A DNA stretch of 64,000 nucleotides from Caballeronia sordidicola (GTDB lineage: Bacteria; Pseudomonadota; Gammaproteobacteria; Burkholderiales; Burkholderiaceae), in contig NZ_FCOC02000003.1 in the NCBI RefSeq assembly GCF_001544455.2, positions 434,001 through 498,000 on the forward strand, read 5' to 3'. Position 1 is the first letter of the stretch; the number at the start of each line of letters is the position of its first letter. The position numbers and the translations under genes were made by a program. This document shows, one piece after another, positions 19,226 to 27,085 of the stretch. A model generated the notes under the pieces. The model had not been told where the DNA came from. It did not search any database and was given only the letters and a program-made list of their open reading frames with translations.

Positions 19226-20599
19226 ATGTCCGTTGCAGCTCAGGAAAGCACCGCGGTGCCCGAAGTCAACACGCGGCAGGTCATGGGTGCGGTGGTCGCC
19301 TCATGCCTGGGTTGGGCGCTCGATCTGTTCGACCTGTTCGTGCTCTTGTACGTGGCGCCGGTGGTCGGCCGGCTGTTCTTTCCGTCCGAACACGCGATGC
19401 TTTCATTGGCGGCGGTGTATGCATCCTTTGCCGTGACGTTGCTGATGCGGCCACTGGGCTCCGCGTGGTTCGGCTCTTACGCGGATCGCCACGGACGCAA
19501 GGGCGCAATGATTCTCGCGGTTGTTGGCGTAGGCATATCGACTGCGCTCTTCGGCGTGCTGCCGACCGTCGCGCAGGCCGGTCTCATTGCACCAATCCTC
19601 TTTCTCCTGCTGCGGCTCGTGCAGGGCGTTTTCGTGGGCGGCGTGGTGGCGTCGACGCATACCATCGGCACGGAATCGGTTGCGCCCAGGTATCGCGGCG
19701 CGGTGTCGGGGCTGATCGGCGGCGGCGGGGCGGGGCTGGGTGCGTTGCTGGCATCGGTCGTATTCCTGACCATGTCGGCGATCTTCCCGGGCGATCTCTT
19801 CGATGTATGGGGATGGCGCTGCATGTTCTTCACCGGAATCATCAGCTCGGTCCTTGGCCTGTTCGTATTCAACACGCTCGAGGAGTCGCCGTTGTGGAAG
19901 AAACTCGCGGTCGAGAAGGCTGCCAAGGCGTTGGCTCGCGATCCGTCGGTTGCGGTTGAAGTGATCCGTTCGCCGATCAAGACGCTGTTTTCGCGCGAAT
20001 ATCGCGGCATACTTTTCGTCAATCTGCTTCTTACTATTGGCGGCGGCAGCGGCTACTACCTGACCTCGGGCTATCTCCCGACGTTCCTCAAGGTGGTCAG
20101 CCACGCGCCCAACGGCGCGGCTGCTGCCATCCTGATGATCGCAAGCGTGGGCGTGCTGGTGGCATCGGTTGCGGCCGGGCACCTCAGCACGTTCATTGGA
20201 CGCAAGAGCGCGTTCATCTGGATCGGACTGGTGCGGCTGGTCGCCCTGCCTGCGTTGTTCCTGTTGCTGCCGACCGCGCAAAGCATCACGATGATCGGCC
20301 TGTATGCCGTGATACTCAGTGCGCTCGGCAGTGCCGGCTATGCACCTATCCTGATTTTTCTGAACGAGCGTTTTCCCACCGCTATCCGGGCGACGGGTAC
20401 GGGCCTGTCGTGGAATATAGGTTTCGCAATTGGAGGCATGATGCCCACAGCTGTGTCGCTGGTCGCGAAAGACGCCAGCGAGTTGCCGTTGACGCTGGCC
20501 ATCTTCGTGGGCGTGATCAGCGTGATCTTTCTGGTTGGCGCTTTCATTGTTCCTGAGACGCGCGGCAGGCTGGAGACCAACGCGCAGGTCGCGCGCTGA
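19226..20599 (+). CDS. hmfT: MFS transporter, probable furan acid permease
   Basis: A 457-residue major facilitator protein with about 12 hydrophobic segments. The helix 2-3 loop SYADRHGRKGAMI is the classic MFS signature, and LVQGVFVGGVVASTHTIGTE resembles the aromatic-acid/sugar-transporter-like branch. As the last gene of the furan operon it probably imports furoate or furandicarboxylate; hmf clusters carry MFS genes called hmfT1 and hmfT2. AAGGAG (19214-19219) selects the ATG at 19226. It is 85 bases after hmfH and ends four bases before the convergent LysR gene. Confidence 0.83.
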   Translation: MSVAAQESTAVPEVNTRQVMGAVVASCLGWALDLFDLFVLLYVAPVVGRLFFPSEHAMLSLAAVYASFAVTLLMRPLGSAWFGSYADRHGRKGAMILAVVGVGISTALFGVLPTVAQAGLIAPILFLLLRLVQGVFVGGVVASTHTIGTESVAPRYRGAVSGLIGGGGAGLGALLASVVFLTMSAIFPGDLFDVWGWRCMFFTGIISSVLGLFVFNTLEESPLWKKLAVEKAAKALARDPSVAVEVIRSPIKTLFSREYRGILFVNLLLTIGGGSGYYLTSGYLPTFLKVVSHAPNGAAAAILMIASVGVLVASVAAGHLSTFIGRKSAFIWIGLVRLVALPALFLLLPTAQSITMIGLYAVILSALGSAGYAPILIFLNERFPTAIRATGTGLSWNIGFAIGGMMPTAVSLVAKDASELPLTLAIFVGVISVIFLVGAFIVPETRGRLETNAQVAR

Positions 20600-20603
20600 G
20601 CGT

Positions 20604-21506
20604 TCAGGGCAAGGTGGTCACGCGGCGGATGTCCTCGGTGATGATATCTATAAGGGCGTTCGCCGCTGCACTCAACGGTCGTTTAGGATGACTGACGCAT
20701 ACGATCTGCCGAACGATGACAGGGTTCGCAATGCGGTGAATCCGCAGCACGCCTTCGTCCACTTTGCGCTGCACGACCACGCGCGGCATGATGGTCGCCA
20801 CGGCGCTCTGTTCAACGAACTGCACGATCGTGGTCAGCAGATCGATTTCGAACTTTGGCTTGATCACAATATCCGCGTTCAGAAGGGCGGCGTCCAGCGC
20901 ACCGCGCAGGCCGTTGCGTCGCGTGGGTAGCACGAGTTCAAGATCGTCCAGTGCCGACAGGTCGATCTCTTCGGGCAAGACCCGTCCGTGAGCCGCGCTC
21001 ACGACCAGCACCATTTCCTCGTCGAGTAACGCGCGTGTGTCGAGCGCGAGGCGCCCGCGCGGCTTGTTGATGACAGCGGCGTCGAGCCGTCCTGCTTCCA
21101 CAGCATCGATCAGTTGTGCGCTGAAGCCGTCGGCCACCGACACCTCCACTTGCGGAAACAGGGCATTGAAGGTTGCGAGCGACTCGGGCAATACGCTTTC
21201 AGCTTCCGATGCCACCATGCCCAGCGACACGCGTCCGGTGACAATCACATCAGTGCTGCCGAGCTGCTCGCGTGCATGCTCGATATCCCGAATGATCGGC
21301 ACGTATAGCCTGTACATCAGGCGCGCAGCTTCTGTCGGCGTCATGCCGTGCGGTCCGCGCTCGAAAAGCGGCTGGTTCAACTCTGCCTCGAGCTTCGAAA
21401 TCTGCATGCTGAGCGCGGGCTGCACGATATTGAGCCGCTTCGCCGCGCGCGTGACCGATCCGTCTTCAAACAGCGCGATGAAATATTGAATCTGTTTCAG
21501 GTCCAT
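20604..21506 (-). CDS. hmfR2: Second LysR-type regulator of the furan operon (HmfR2-like)
   Basis: A 300-residue LysR-type regulator that closes the furan cluster, convergent with hmfT. It shares its first 36 residues exactly with the LysR at the other end and differs mainly in the effector domain, so it is a paralogue that may sense a different furan compound at the same sites. The winged helix occupies residues 1-60. Upstream (21507-21644) lies the spacer to the RibD_C gene, without a clear operator. R1 and R2 names are positional. Confidence 0.83.
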   Translation of the reverse strand: MDLKQIQYFIALFEDGSVTRAAKRLNIVQPALSMQISKLEAELNQPLFERGPHGMTPTEAARLMYRLYVPIIRDIEHAREQLGSTDVIVTGRVSLGMVASEAESVLPESLATFNALFPQVEVSVADGFSAQLIDAVEAGRLDAAVINKPRGRLALDTRALLDEEMVLVVSAAHGRVLPEEIDLSALDDLELVLPTRRNGLRGALDAALLNADIVIKPKFEIDLLTTIVQFVEQSAVATIMPRVVVQRKVDEGVLRIHRIANPVIVRQIVCVSHPKRPLSAAANALIDIITEDIRRVTTLP

Positions 21507-21644
21507 GAGCGGGCGGCGAGATGAATCGAAGCACGAATGAAACCATAACCGGCTGCGCGATGCCAGCAGACTCTAGATTTCCGGATATCGCGGAATGCTA
21601 TTTGCTGCAATGCAGTTGTTCTCTCCCAACTCAAAGACCTCCAC

Positions 21645-22328
21645 ATGAAGCCCTATATTGTTTGCCACATGATGTCGTCTGTAGACGGCCGCAGCCTTAC
21701 CGATGGCTGGCATCTCGACTTTGCTTCCGACCTCTACGAAAACACCGCCGCCACGTTCCAGGCCGATGGCTGGATCTGCGGACGCGTCACGATGCAGGAA
21801 ATCGCACACGGCGACGGCTACCCAAAAGGTCTCGCCGAGGAACCCGTGCCGCGCGCGAATCATTTCGCGAGACGTGACGCCGACCAGTACGCGATCTCTA
21901 TCGATCCGAAAGGACTGGTCGAGTGGAAATCTGACACGGCGCTCAAGTCGCATGTCATTGAAGTCGTGACGGAGCAGGTTGCCGACGACTATCTGGCGTA
22001 TCTTCAGTCCATCGGCGTGTCGTACGTTTTTGGCGGCAAGACAGACATCGACCTGGATCATGTCGTGCAAACGCTCGCGCAGGAACTCGGCGTCAAGAAG
22101 CTGATCGTCGAAGGCGGTTCCCATGTGAGCGGCGCCTTCGTGAACGCCGGCCTCGTGGATGAAGTGAGCGTACTGATCCTGCCGCTGGTCGATGGCCGCA
22201 GTGAACATCCATCGTCGTTCGAAGTCGCGATGTCCGCATGGCAACAGCCCGCTTATCTGACCCTGACATCTGTCGAACAAGTTGCCAACGATGGTGTCTG
22301 GCTTCGCTACGCGCGGAAAACCCGGTAA
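21645..22328 (+). CDS. RibD_C / dihydrofolate reductase-family protein
   Basis: A 227-residue protein of the RibD C-terminal (riboflavin-specific deaminase/reductase) fold, which is DHFR-like and binds NADPH. Visible are the N-terminal PYIVCHMMSSVDGR, LGVKKLIVEGGSHVSGAFVNAG near 150-171 and VDEVSVLILPL. It is not the fused RibD of riboflavin synthesis: the deaminase domain is absent and no rib gene is nearby. It is followed on the same strand by arsR and an Old Yellow Enzyme, so it may belong to a small stress or electrophile-reduction group. Substrate unknown. Confidence 0.8.
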   Translation: MKPYIVCHMMSSVDGRSLTDGWHLDFASDLYENTAATFQADGWICGRVTMQEIAHGDGYPKGLAEEPVPRANHFARRDADQYAISIDPKGLVEWKSDTALKSHVIEVVTEQVADDYLAYLQSIGVSYVFGGKTDIDLDHVVQTLAQELGVKKLIVEGGSHVSGAFVNAGLVDEVSVLILPLVDGRSEHPSSFEVAMSAWQQPAYLTLTSVEQVANDGVWLRYARKTR

Positions 22329-22359
22329 GGGATTACCCCTAACGACGTAAGTGGCTTTG

Positions 22360-22388
22360 TTGTATTTCGGGTTTTTACGAAATATACT
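22360..22388 (+). promoter_or_regulatory. arsR promoter with overlapping inverted repeat; leaderless start likely
   Basis: TTGTAT (22360-22365) and TATACT (22383-22388) are separated by 17 bases and match sigma-70 spacing. The predicted transcript would begin about at 22395-22396, directly on the ATG of the ArsR gene. A perfect 7-base inverted repeat, TATTTCG (22363-22369) and CGAAATA (22378-22384), covers the -35/-10 spacer and would be a natural autorepression operator. All of this is read from sequence; no expression evidence exists. Confidence 0.5.
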
Positions 22389-22395
22389 TCGAACC

Positions 22396-22731
22396 ATGGC
22401 GAACCTACCCGATCCCGCACTTGCCGCTGTTCCAATGGATATCGACGCCATTCACAAGGCCCTGGCCAATCCGGTGCGCCGCGAGATACTCGCGTGGCTC
22501 AACGAACCCAGGGCATTTTTTGGCGAACAGGAACTGCCGCTGGAGAACGGGGTTTGCGCAGGGCAAATCTACGCGCGCTGCGATATGTCGCAATCCACGG
22601 TCTCGGCTCACCTTGCCACGCTTCACAAAGCAGGGCTGGTGAGTTCGAAACGCATCGGCCAGTGGGTATTTTTCAAGCGTAACGACGCGTTGATCAACGC
22701 TTTTCTCGAACAGCTGCACCGGACGCTTTAA
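22396..22731 (+). CDS. ArsR-family transcriptional repressor
   Basis: A 111-residue winged-helix protein of the ArsR type. ALANPVRREILAWLNEP is helix 1-2, and CDMSQSTVSAHLATLHKAGLV is the recognition helix with following wing. No metal-binding Cys pair of the ELCVCDL kind is seen, so it may sense a redox or organic signal. Start choice: ATG at 22396, which would be leaderless from the promoter just upstream; an ATG at 22435 is the alternative. It precedes an Old Yellow Enzyme gene by 56 bases, and an operator-like palindrome lies in that gap. Confidence 0.85.
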   Translation: MANLPDPALAAVPMDIDAIHKALANPVRREILAWLNEPRAFFGEQELPLENGVCAGQIYARCDMSQSTVSAHLATLHKAGLVSSKRIGQWVFFKRNDALINAFLEQLHRTL

Positions 22732-22762
22732 TCGCGCCCTGTGCATTGGCTGACGTTCCTTA

Positions 22763-22779
22763 TAATCTATTTAGGATTA
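22763..22779 (+). promoter_or_regulatory. Operator-like palindrome before the OYE gene
   Basis: TAATC (22763-22767) and GATTA (22775-22779) form an inverted repeat with a 7-base spacer, nine bases ahead of the ATG of the ene-reductase gene. Its size and position fit an ArsR-family dimer site, and the repressor gene is immediately upstream. It differs from the repeat in front of arsR itself, so binding by that same regulator is only inference. Confidence 0.4.
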
Positions 22780-22787
22780 CTTTCAAC

Positions 22788-23849
22788 ATGCCAAATCTTT
22801 TCGATCCGCTCAAAGCAGGTGCCTTCACCCTTCGTAACCGTATTGTCATGGCGCCGCTGACGCGCCAGCGCGCAGGCGAAGAACGCGTGCCGAACGCGAT
22901 GATGGCGCAGTACTACGCGGATCGCGCCGCAGCTGGCCTGATCCTGAGCGAAGCGACCTCCGTTACGCCACAAGGCGTGGGTTACGCTGAAACGCCGGGA
23001 ATCTGGTCGGACGAGCAAGTTGAAGGCTGGAAGTTGGTCACGAAAGCCGTGCACGACGTGGGCGGCACGATCCTGCTGCAACTGTGGCACGTGGGCCGTA
23101 TCTCGGACCCGATCTTTCTCAATGGCGACCTGCCGGTTGCACCGAGTGCAATCGCGGCGCAAGGACATGTGAGCCTGGTTCGCCCGCAGCGTGAATACGT
23201 CACGCCGCGCGCGCTCGAACTCGACGAAATCGCCGGCGTGGTCGCGGCATTCCGCAAAGGCGCCGAGAACGCGAAGCTGGCCGGTTTCGACGGCGTTGAG
23301 GTTCACGGCGCGAATGGCTATCTGCTCGACCAGTTCCTGCAGGACAGCACGAACAAGCGCACGGACATCTACGGCGGCCCGATTGAGAACCGTGCGCGCC
23401 TGATGCTCGAAGTCGTCGATGCATGCATTGAAGTGTGGGGCGCGGATCGCGTCGCCATGCACCTTGCGCCGCGCGCCGATTCACACACCATGGGCGATAG
23501 CGATCGCGCCGCGACCTTTGGATATGTGGCGCGCGAACTTGGCAAGCGCAAGATCGCGTTCATCGCGGCACGTGAGCGCGTGGCTGAAGACTCGATCGGA
23601 CCGTTGTTGAAGAAAGAGTTTGGCGGCGTGTATATCGCGAACGAGAAATTCACCAAGGAAAGCGCTCAGGCTGCGCTCGACCGCGGTGATGCGGACGCGG
23701 TGGCGTGGGGCCAGTTGTTCATTGCAAATCCGGATCTGGTAAAGCGTTTCGAAAACGATGCACCGTTGAACGCGCCGATCCCGGAGACGTTTTACGCGCG
23801 CGGGACGGAAGGGTACACAGACTACCCGACGCTGGAAACCATGGACTGA
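22788..23849 (+). CDS. Old Yellow Enzyme-family ene-reductase (NADH:flavin oxidoreductase)
   Basis: A 353-residue FMN-dependent ene-reductase, similar to NemA/xenobiotic reductases that reduce activated alkenes, N-ethylmaleimide and nitro-esters. Family motifs are LRNRIVMAPLTRQRA near residue 20, LWHVGR, GFDGVEVHGANGYLLDQFLQ with the active-site His/Asn pair, and GGPIENRARLMLEVVDA. The ATG at 22788 was chosen because MPNLFDPLKAG is the usual beginning; an upstream ATG at 22746 lies before the palindrome. It probably forms a regulon with the preceding arsR. A strong terminator follows at 23871. Confidence 0.9.
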   Translation: MPNLFDPLKAGAFTLRNRIVMAPLTRQRAGEERVPNAMMAQYYADRAAAGLILSEATSVTPQGVGYAETPGIWSDEQVEGWKLVTKAVHDVGGTILLQLWHVGRISDPIFLNGDLPVAPSAIAAQGHVSLVRPQREYVTPRALELDEIAGVVAAFRKGAENAKLAGFDGVEVHGANGYLLDQFLQDSTNKRTDIYGGPIENRARLMLEVVDACIEVWGADRVAMHLAPRADSHTMGDSDRAATFGYVARELGKRKIAFIAARERVAEDSIGPLLKKEFGGVYIANEKFTKESAQAALDRGDADAVAWGQLFIANPDLVKRFENDAPLNAPIPETFYARGTEGYTDYPTLETMD

Positions 23850-23870
23850 TTTTTTTGTTTGCGTTGACGA

Positions 23871-23899
23871 AAACCGGCGGCCTGAGGCCGCCGGTTTTT
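23871..23899 (+). terminator. Rho-independent terminator after the OYE gene
   Basis: A 12-base perfect stem (23871-23882 with 23886-23897) rich in GC, three-base loop TGA and a T run ending at 23899. It lies between the convergent ene-reductase and uvrA-like genes. The downstream T run favours the + strand; the other strand has only three T after the stem, so termination there would be weaker. Confidence 0.85.
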
Positions 23900-26543
23900 A
23901 CATCAGGAAGGCCTTCAAATATTTCGACGTCTGCCCGCGCGTTCCCTGCTTCACCACGTCTTCGGGCGTTCCACTCGCAACAACCTTCCCGCCGTTTTCT
24001 CCCGCGCCCGGTCCCATGTCGATGACCCAATCGCTTTGCGCCGCCACGCGCATATCGTGTTCGACCACGATCACCGTATTGCCTGCATCGACAAGACCCT
24101 GTAGTTGAACCAGCAAGCGGTCGCTATCGACTGAATGCAGACCTGTAGTGGGCTCATCGAGAATGTAGAGGTTTTCGCCCCGCTGCGCACGCTGAAGCTC
24201 CGTTGCAAGCTTGATGCGCTGCGCCTCGCCGCCGGACAATTCCGTTGCCGGCTGACCAAGACGCAAATAACCCAGTCCAATGTCACGCAGTACGGCAAGC
24301 GCGCGCATGATCTGCGGCTCGTTGGTGAAAAACTCGCAGGCCGTATCGACGGTCATCTGCAGGACTTCCGCGATGTTCTTGCCGTTCCATTCAATCTCGA
24401 GCGTCTCCGGGTTGTAGCGCGTTCCGCCGCATGTCGAACAGGGCGCATAGACACTCGGCATGAAGAGCAATTCGACACTGACGAAGCCTTCGCCCTCGCA
24501 CGTTGGACATCGGCCTTTGGCGACGTTGAATGAAAACCGGCCGGCGTCGTAACGGTGACGGCGCGCTTGAGGCGTATCCGCGAACAGCTTGCGGACGTGG
24601 TCGAAGAGACCCGTATAAGTGGCGAGGTTGGAGCGCGGCGTGCGGCCGATCGGCTTTTGATCGACTCTTACCAGACGGCGTATGTGCTCCATGCCTTCTA
24701 TGATCTCGCCGTCGGTTTGAATGTCTTCCACATCCATAAGAGGATCGTGTTCATCTTCGGGTTCGGCTGAGATTGGCCGTCCAAGTTTCTCTCCAACGAG
24801 TTCGGGCAAGGCCTGACTCACGAGACTCGACTTGCCCGATCCCGAGACGCCGGTGACCGTTGTAAAGCATCCAAGCGGGAATGCGACATCGAGAGCTTCC
24901 AGGTTATTGCGAGTCACCTTGGCGAGCCGTAGCCAGCCTGCGGCCGGGCGCCTGACGCTTACAGCAGGCCGGTTTTCTCCAAAGAGATGCAGCCTTGTCT
25001 GCGACGCTTCCACGTCGGCGAGACCCGCAGGCGGCCCGCTATACACAATGCTTCCGCCCGCCGTTCCCGCTGCGGGTCCGACGTCGACCAGCCAGTCCGC
25101 GCGACGCATCATCTCAAGATCGTGTTCGACCACGAACAGTGAATTGCCGGCTTCCTTCAAGCGTTGCAGCGCGCTATAAAGCGCTTCGCCGTCAGCCGGA
25201 TGAAGGCCCGCGGACGGTTCATCGAGCACATAGATGACGCCGAACAACTGCGACGCCAGTTGTGTTGCGAGCCTCAAGCGCTGCAGTTCGCCCGACGACA
25301 GCGTCGGCGTGCTCCGATCCAGCGCCAGATAACCCAGACCCAGATCGATCAACGTGGAGAGCCGTTCCAGCAGTTCTCTTGCCATGCGTTGCGCTGCGAC
25401 CTGCTTCTCGCGCGATTGATTCGTTGTCCGTCTGATATCGGGTGACGCCTTGTGCGCCGATCCACCCGCTGCAACCCGCCGTTGCACCGCTTCACGCATC
25501 TCCTCCTTGTTCAGCACTTCGCCAGTCTGCACGTCAGACGGCAATTCGCCGCGCGCAACGGGACGCAGAATTTCCGCGACACGCGCCATCGGCATTTGCG
25601 ACAGCTCCGCAATATCGAGTCCGGCGAAAGTGACTGACAGCGCTTCGAGCTTAAGCCGCTTGCCATGACATGTTGAACACGCGCTGCTTACCATGAACCG
25701 CGAGACGCGTTTTTTCATCAGAGCGCTCTGCGTGTTGGCGAATGTATGCAGCACATAGCGGCGCGCGCCGGTGAAGGTGCCTTGATAGCTCGGCTCGGCG
25801 CGGCGCTTGAGGGCGGCTTTCGTCTCCTGCGGCGTGAGTCCCGCATACACGGGTACGGTCGGCGTTTCGTCGGTGAAGAGAATCCAGTCGCGGTCTTTCC
25901 GGGGCAGATCGCGCCAGGGGGTGTCGACGTCATAGCCCAGTGTGACAAGGATGTCGCGCAGGTTCTGACCATGCCAGGCAGGCGGCCACGCGGCGACCGC
26001 GCGCTCGCGGATGGTCAGCGAATCGTCGGGCACCATCGACTTTTCGGTGACCTCGTACACGCGTCCGAGACCGTGGCAAGCCGGGCAAGCGCCTTGAACC
26101 GTGTTGGGGGAAAAGTCCTCGGCGAACAGCATGGGTTGTTTGGGCGGATACGTGCCAGTGCGCGAATACAGCATGCGCACGAGGCTCGACAACGTGGTGA
26201 CACTGCCCACCGAAGATCGTGCATTCGGCGTGCCGCGCTGCTGCTGGAGCGCCACCGCCGGCGGCAATCCATCGATGGAATCCACTTCCGGCACGCCGGC
26301 CTGTTCGATAAGCCGGCGCGCGTATGGCGCGACCGACTCGAAGTATCGGCGCTGTGCTTCGGCGTAAAGCGTGCCGAATGCGAGTGACGATTTGCCCGAC
26401 CCTGACACGCCCGTGAAGACCACGAGGGCATCGCGCGGAATATCGACGTCGACGTTGCGCAGATTGTGTTCGCGCGCGCCTCGCACGCGAACGAAACCTG
26501 TATAGGCAGAGGATGGCTCGGATTTACGGTTTCGGGCTGTCAT
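23898..26543 (-). CDS. UvrA-like ABC ATPase without UvrB-binding domain (UvrA2 type)
   Basis: An 881-residue tandem ABC ATPase of the UvrA family. Walker A motifs are in FTGVSGSGKSSLAF (about 43-56) and in VTGVSGSGKSSLVSQ in the second half; zinc-finger cysteines occur in CPACHGLG, CSTCHGKR, CPTCEGEG and CSTCGGTR. Compared with UvrA, the chain passes directly from LVRMLYSRTGTY (residue about 132) to FSPNTVQGACPACHG, so the roughly 110-residue UvrB-interaction domain is missing. Deinococcus UvrA2 and the Streptomyces resistance protein DrrC have the same architecture. A role in drug tolerance or damage sensing without UvrB is therefore more likely than canonical excision repair. The start is MTARNRKSEP; upstream in-frame Met codons look non-coding. 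Confidence 0.9.
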   Translation of the reverse strand: MTARNRKSEPSSAYTGFVRVRGAREHNLRNVDVDIPRDALVVFTGVSGSGKSSLAFGTLYAEAQRRYFESVAPYARRLIEQAGVPEVDSIDGLPPAVALQQQRGTPNARSSVGSVTTLSSLVRMLYSRTGTYPPKQPMLFAEDFSPNTVQGACPACHGLGRVYEVTEKSMVPDDSLTIRERAVAAWPPAWHGQNLRDILVTLGYDVDTPWRDLPRKDRDWILFTDETPTVPVYAGLTPQETKAALKRRAEPSYQGTFTGARRYVLHTFANTQSALMKKRVSRFMVSSACSTCHGKRLKLEALSVTFAGLDIAELSQMPMARVAEILRPVARGELPSDVQTGEVLNKEEMREAVQRRVAAGGSAHKASPDIRRTTNQSREKQVAAQRMARELLERLSTLIDLGLGYLALDRSTPTLSSGELQRLRLATQLASQLFGVIYVLDEPSAGLHPADGEALYSALQRLKEAGNSLFVVEHDLEMMRRADWLVDVGPAAGTAGGSIVYSGPPAGLADVEASQTRLHLFGENRPAVSVRRPAAGWLRLAKVTRNNLEALDVAFPLGCFTTVTGVSGSGKSSLVSQALPELVGEKLGRPISAEPEDEHDPLMDVEDIQTDGEIIEGMEHIRRLVRVDQKPIGRTPRSNLATYTGLFDHVRKLFADTPQARRHRYDAGRFSFNVAKGRCPTCEGEGFVSVELLFMPSVYAPCSTCGGTRYNPETLEIEWNGKNIAEVLQMTVDTACEFFTNEPQIMRALAVLRDIGLGYLRLGQPATELSGGEAQRIKLATELQRAQRGENLYILDEPTTGLHSVDSDRLLVQLQGLVDAGNTVIVVEHDMRVAAQSDWVIDMGPGAGENGGKVVASGTPEDVVKQGTRGQTSKYLKAFLM

Positions 26544-27085
26544 GCGTCCATTCGATGGTTTGTGGTTTTGTCGGCATTGCCATGAGTCCAAACGGTACGC
26601 AGAGCGTGTGCCCGGTAACGGAACAACATCAGCCGATTGCGGCGGTTTGCAAGCTGGCATTTAATCCATTGATTTAACGCCTGCTTATTTCCGGCAATGA
26701 TGAAACTGTTTTCATGACGCGGACGTGATATTAGTAAGTGCGTGGATTTGCGCAGGCGGTACTACAAGACATAAACACGACCTAAAGCAATTGCGTCCGC
26801 GATTTTGTCCCCTAGACTGATAAATCGCGATTGTTTCCCGCGATGGATCGAAGATTATTTCAAAGTGAGAAATAAATATCGCGATCGTGTATGACGATTG
26901 GATATGTACTCTAATGCAAAACTTTCTACTTAGTCAGCAAGGAGACGTGGAATGCGTTGATCACTAGTCGCGGCCCAGCACGCTTAACCGAATTTCATTG
27001 TCGCTTCTCCCGAAGAGCAAGGCGCGAACGCAGGGCAACCGGCGCTGCTCTCATTCAAGCAGTCAATTATTTCTGGAGGTACTGG
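26544..27085 (+). promoter_or_regulatory. 542-base leader region before asdA, with a two-codon ORF
   Basis: The region between the divergent uvrA2 and asdA genes contains no supportable protein gene. Its centre (26690-26930) is AT-richer and probably holds promoters for both sides. AAGGAG (26939-26944) is followed at good spacing by ATG-CGT-TGA (26952-26960), a minimal Met-Arg open frame whose stop overlaps a TTG in the asdA frame (26957). A second, stronger ribosome site GGAGGT (27075-27080) serves the real asdA ATG. The segment 26961-27085 would encode a basic N-terminal extension, unlikely to be translated. Confidence 0.4.
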
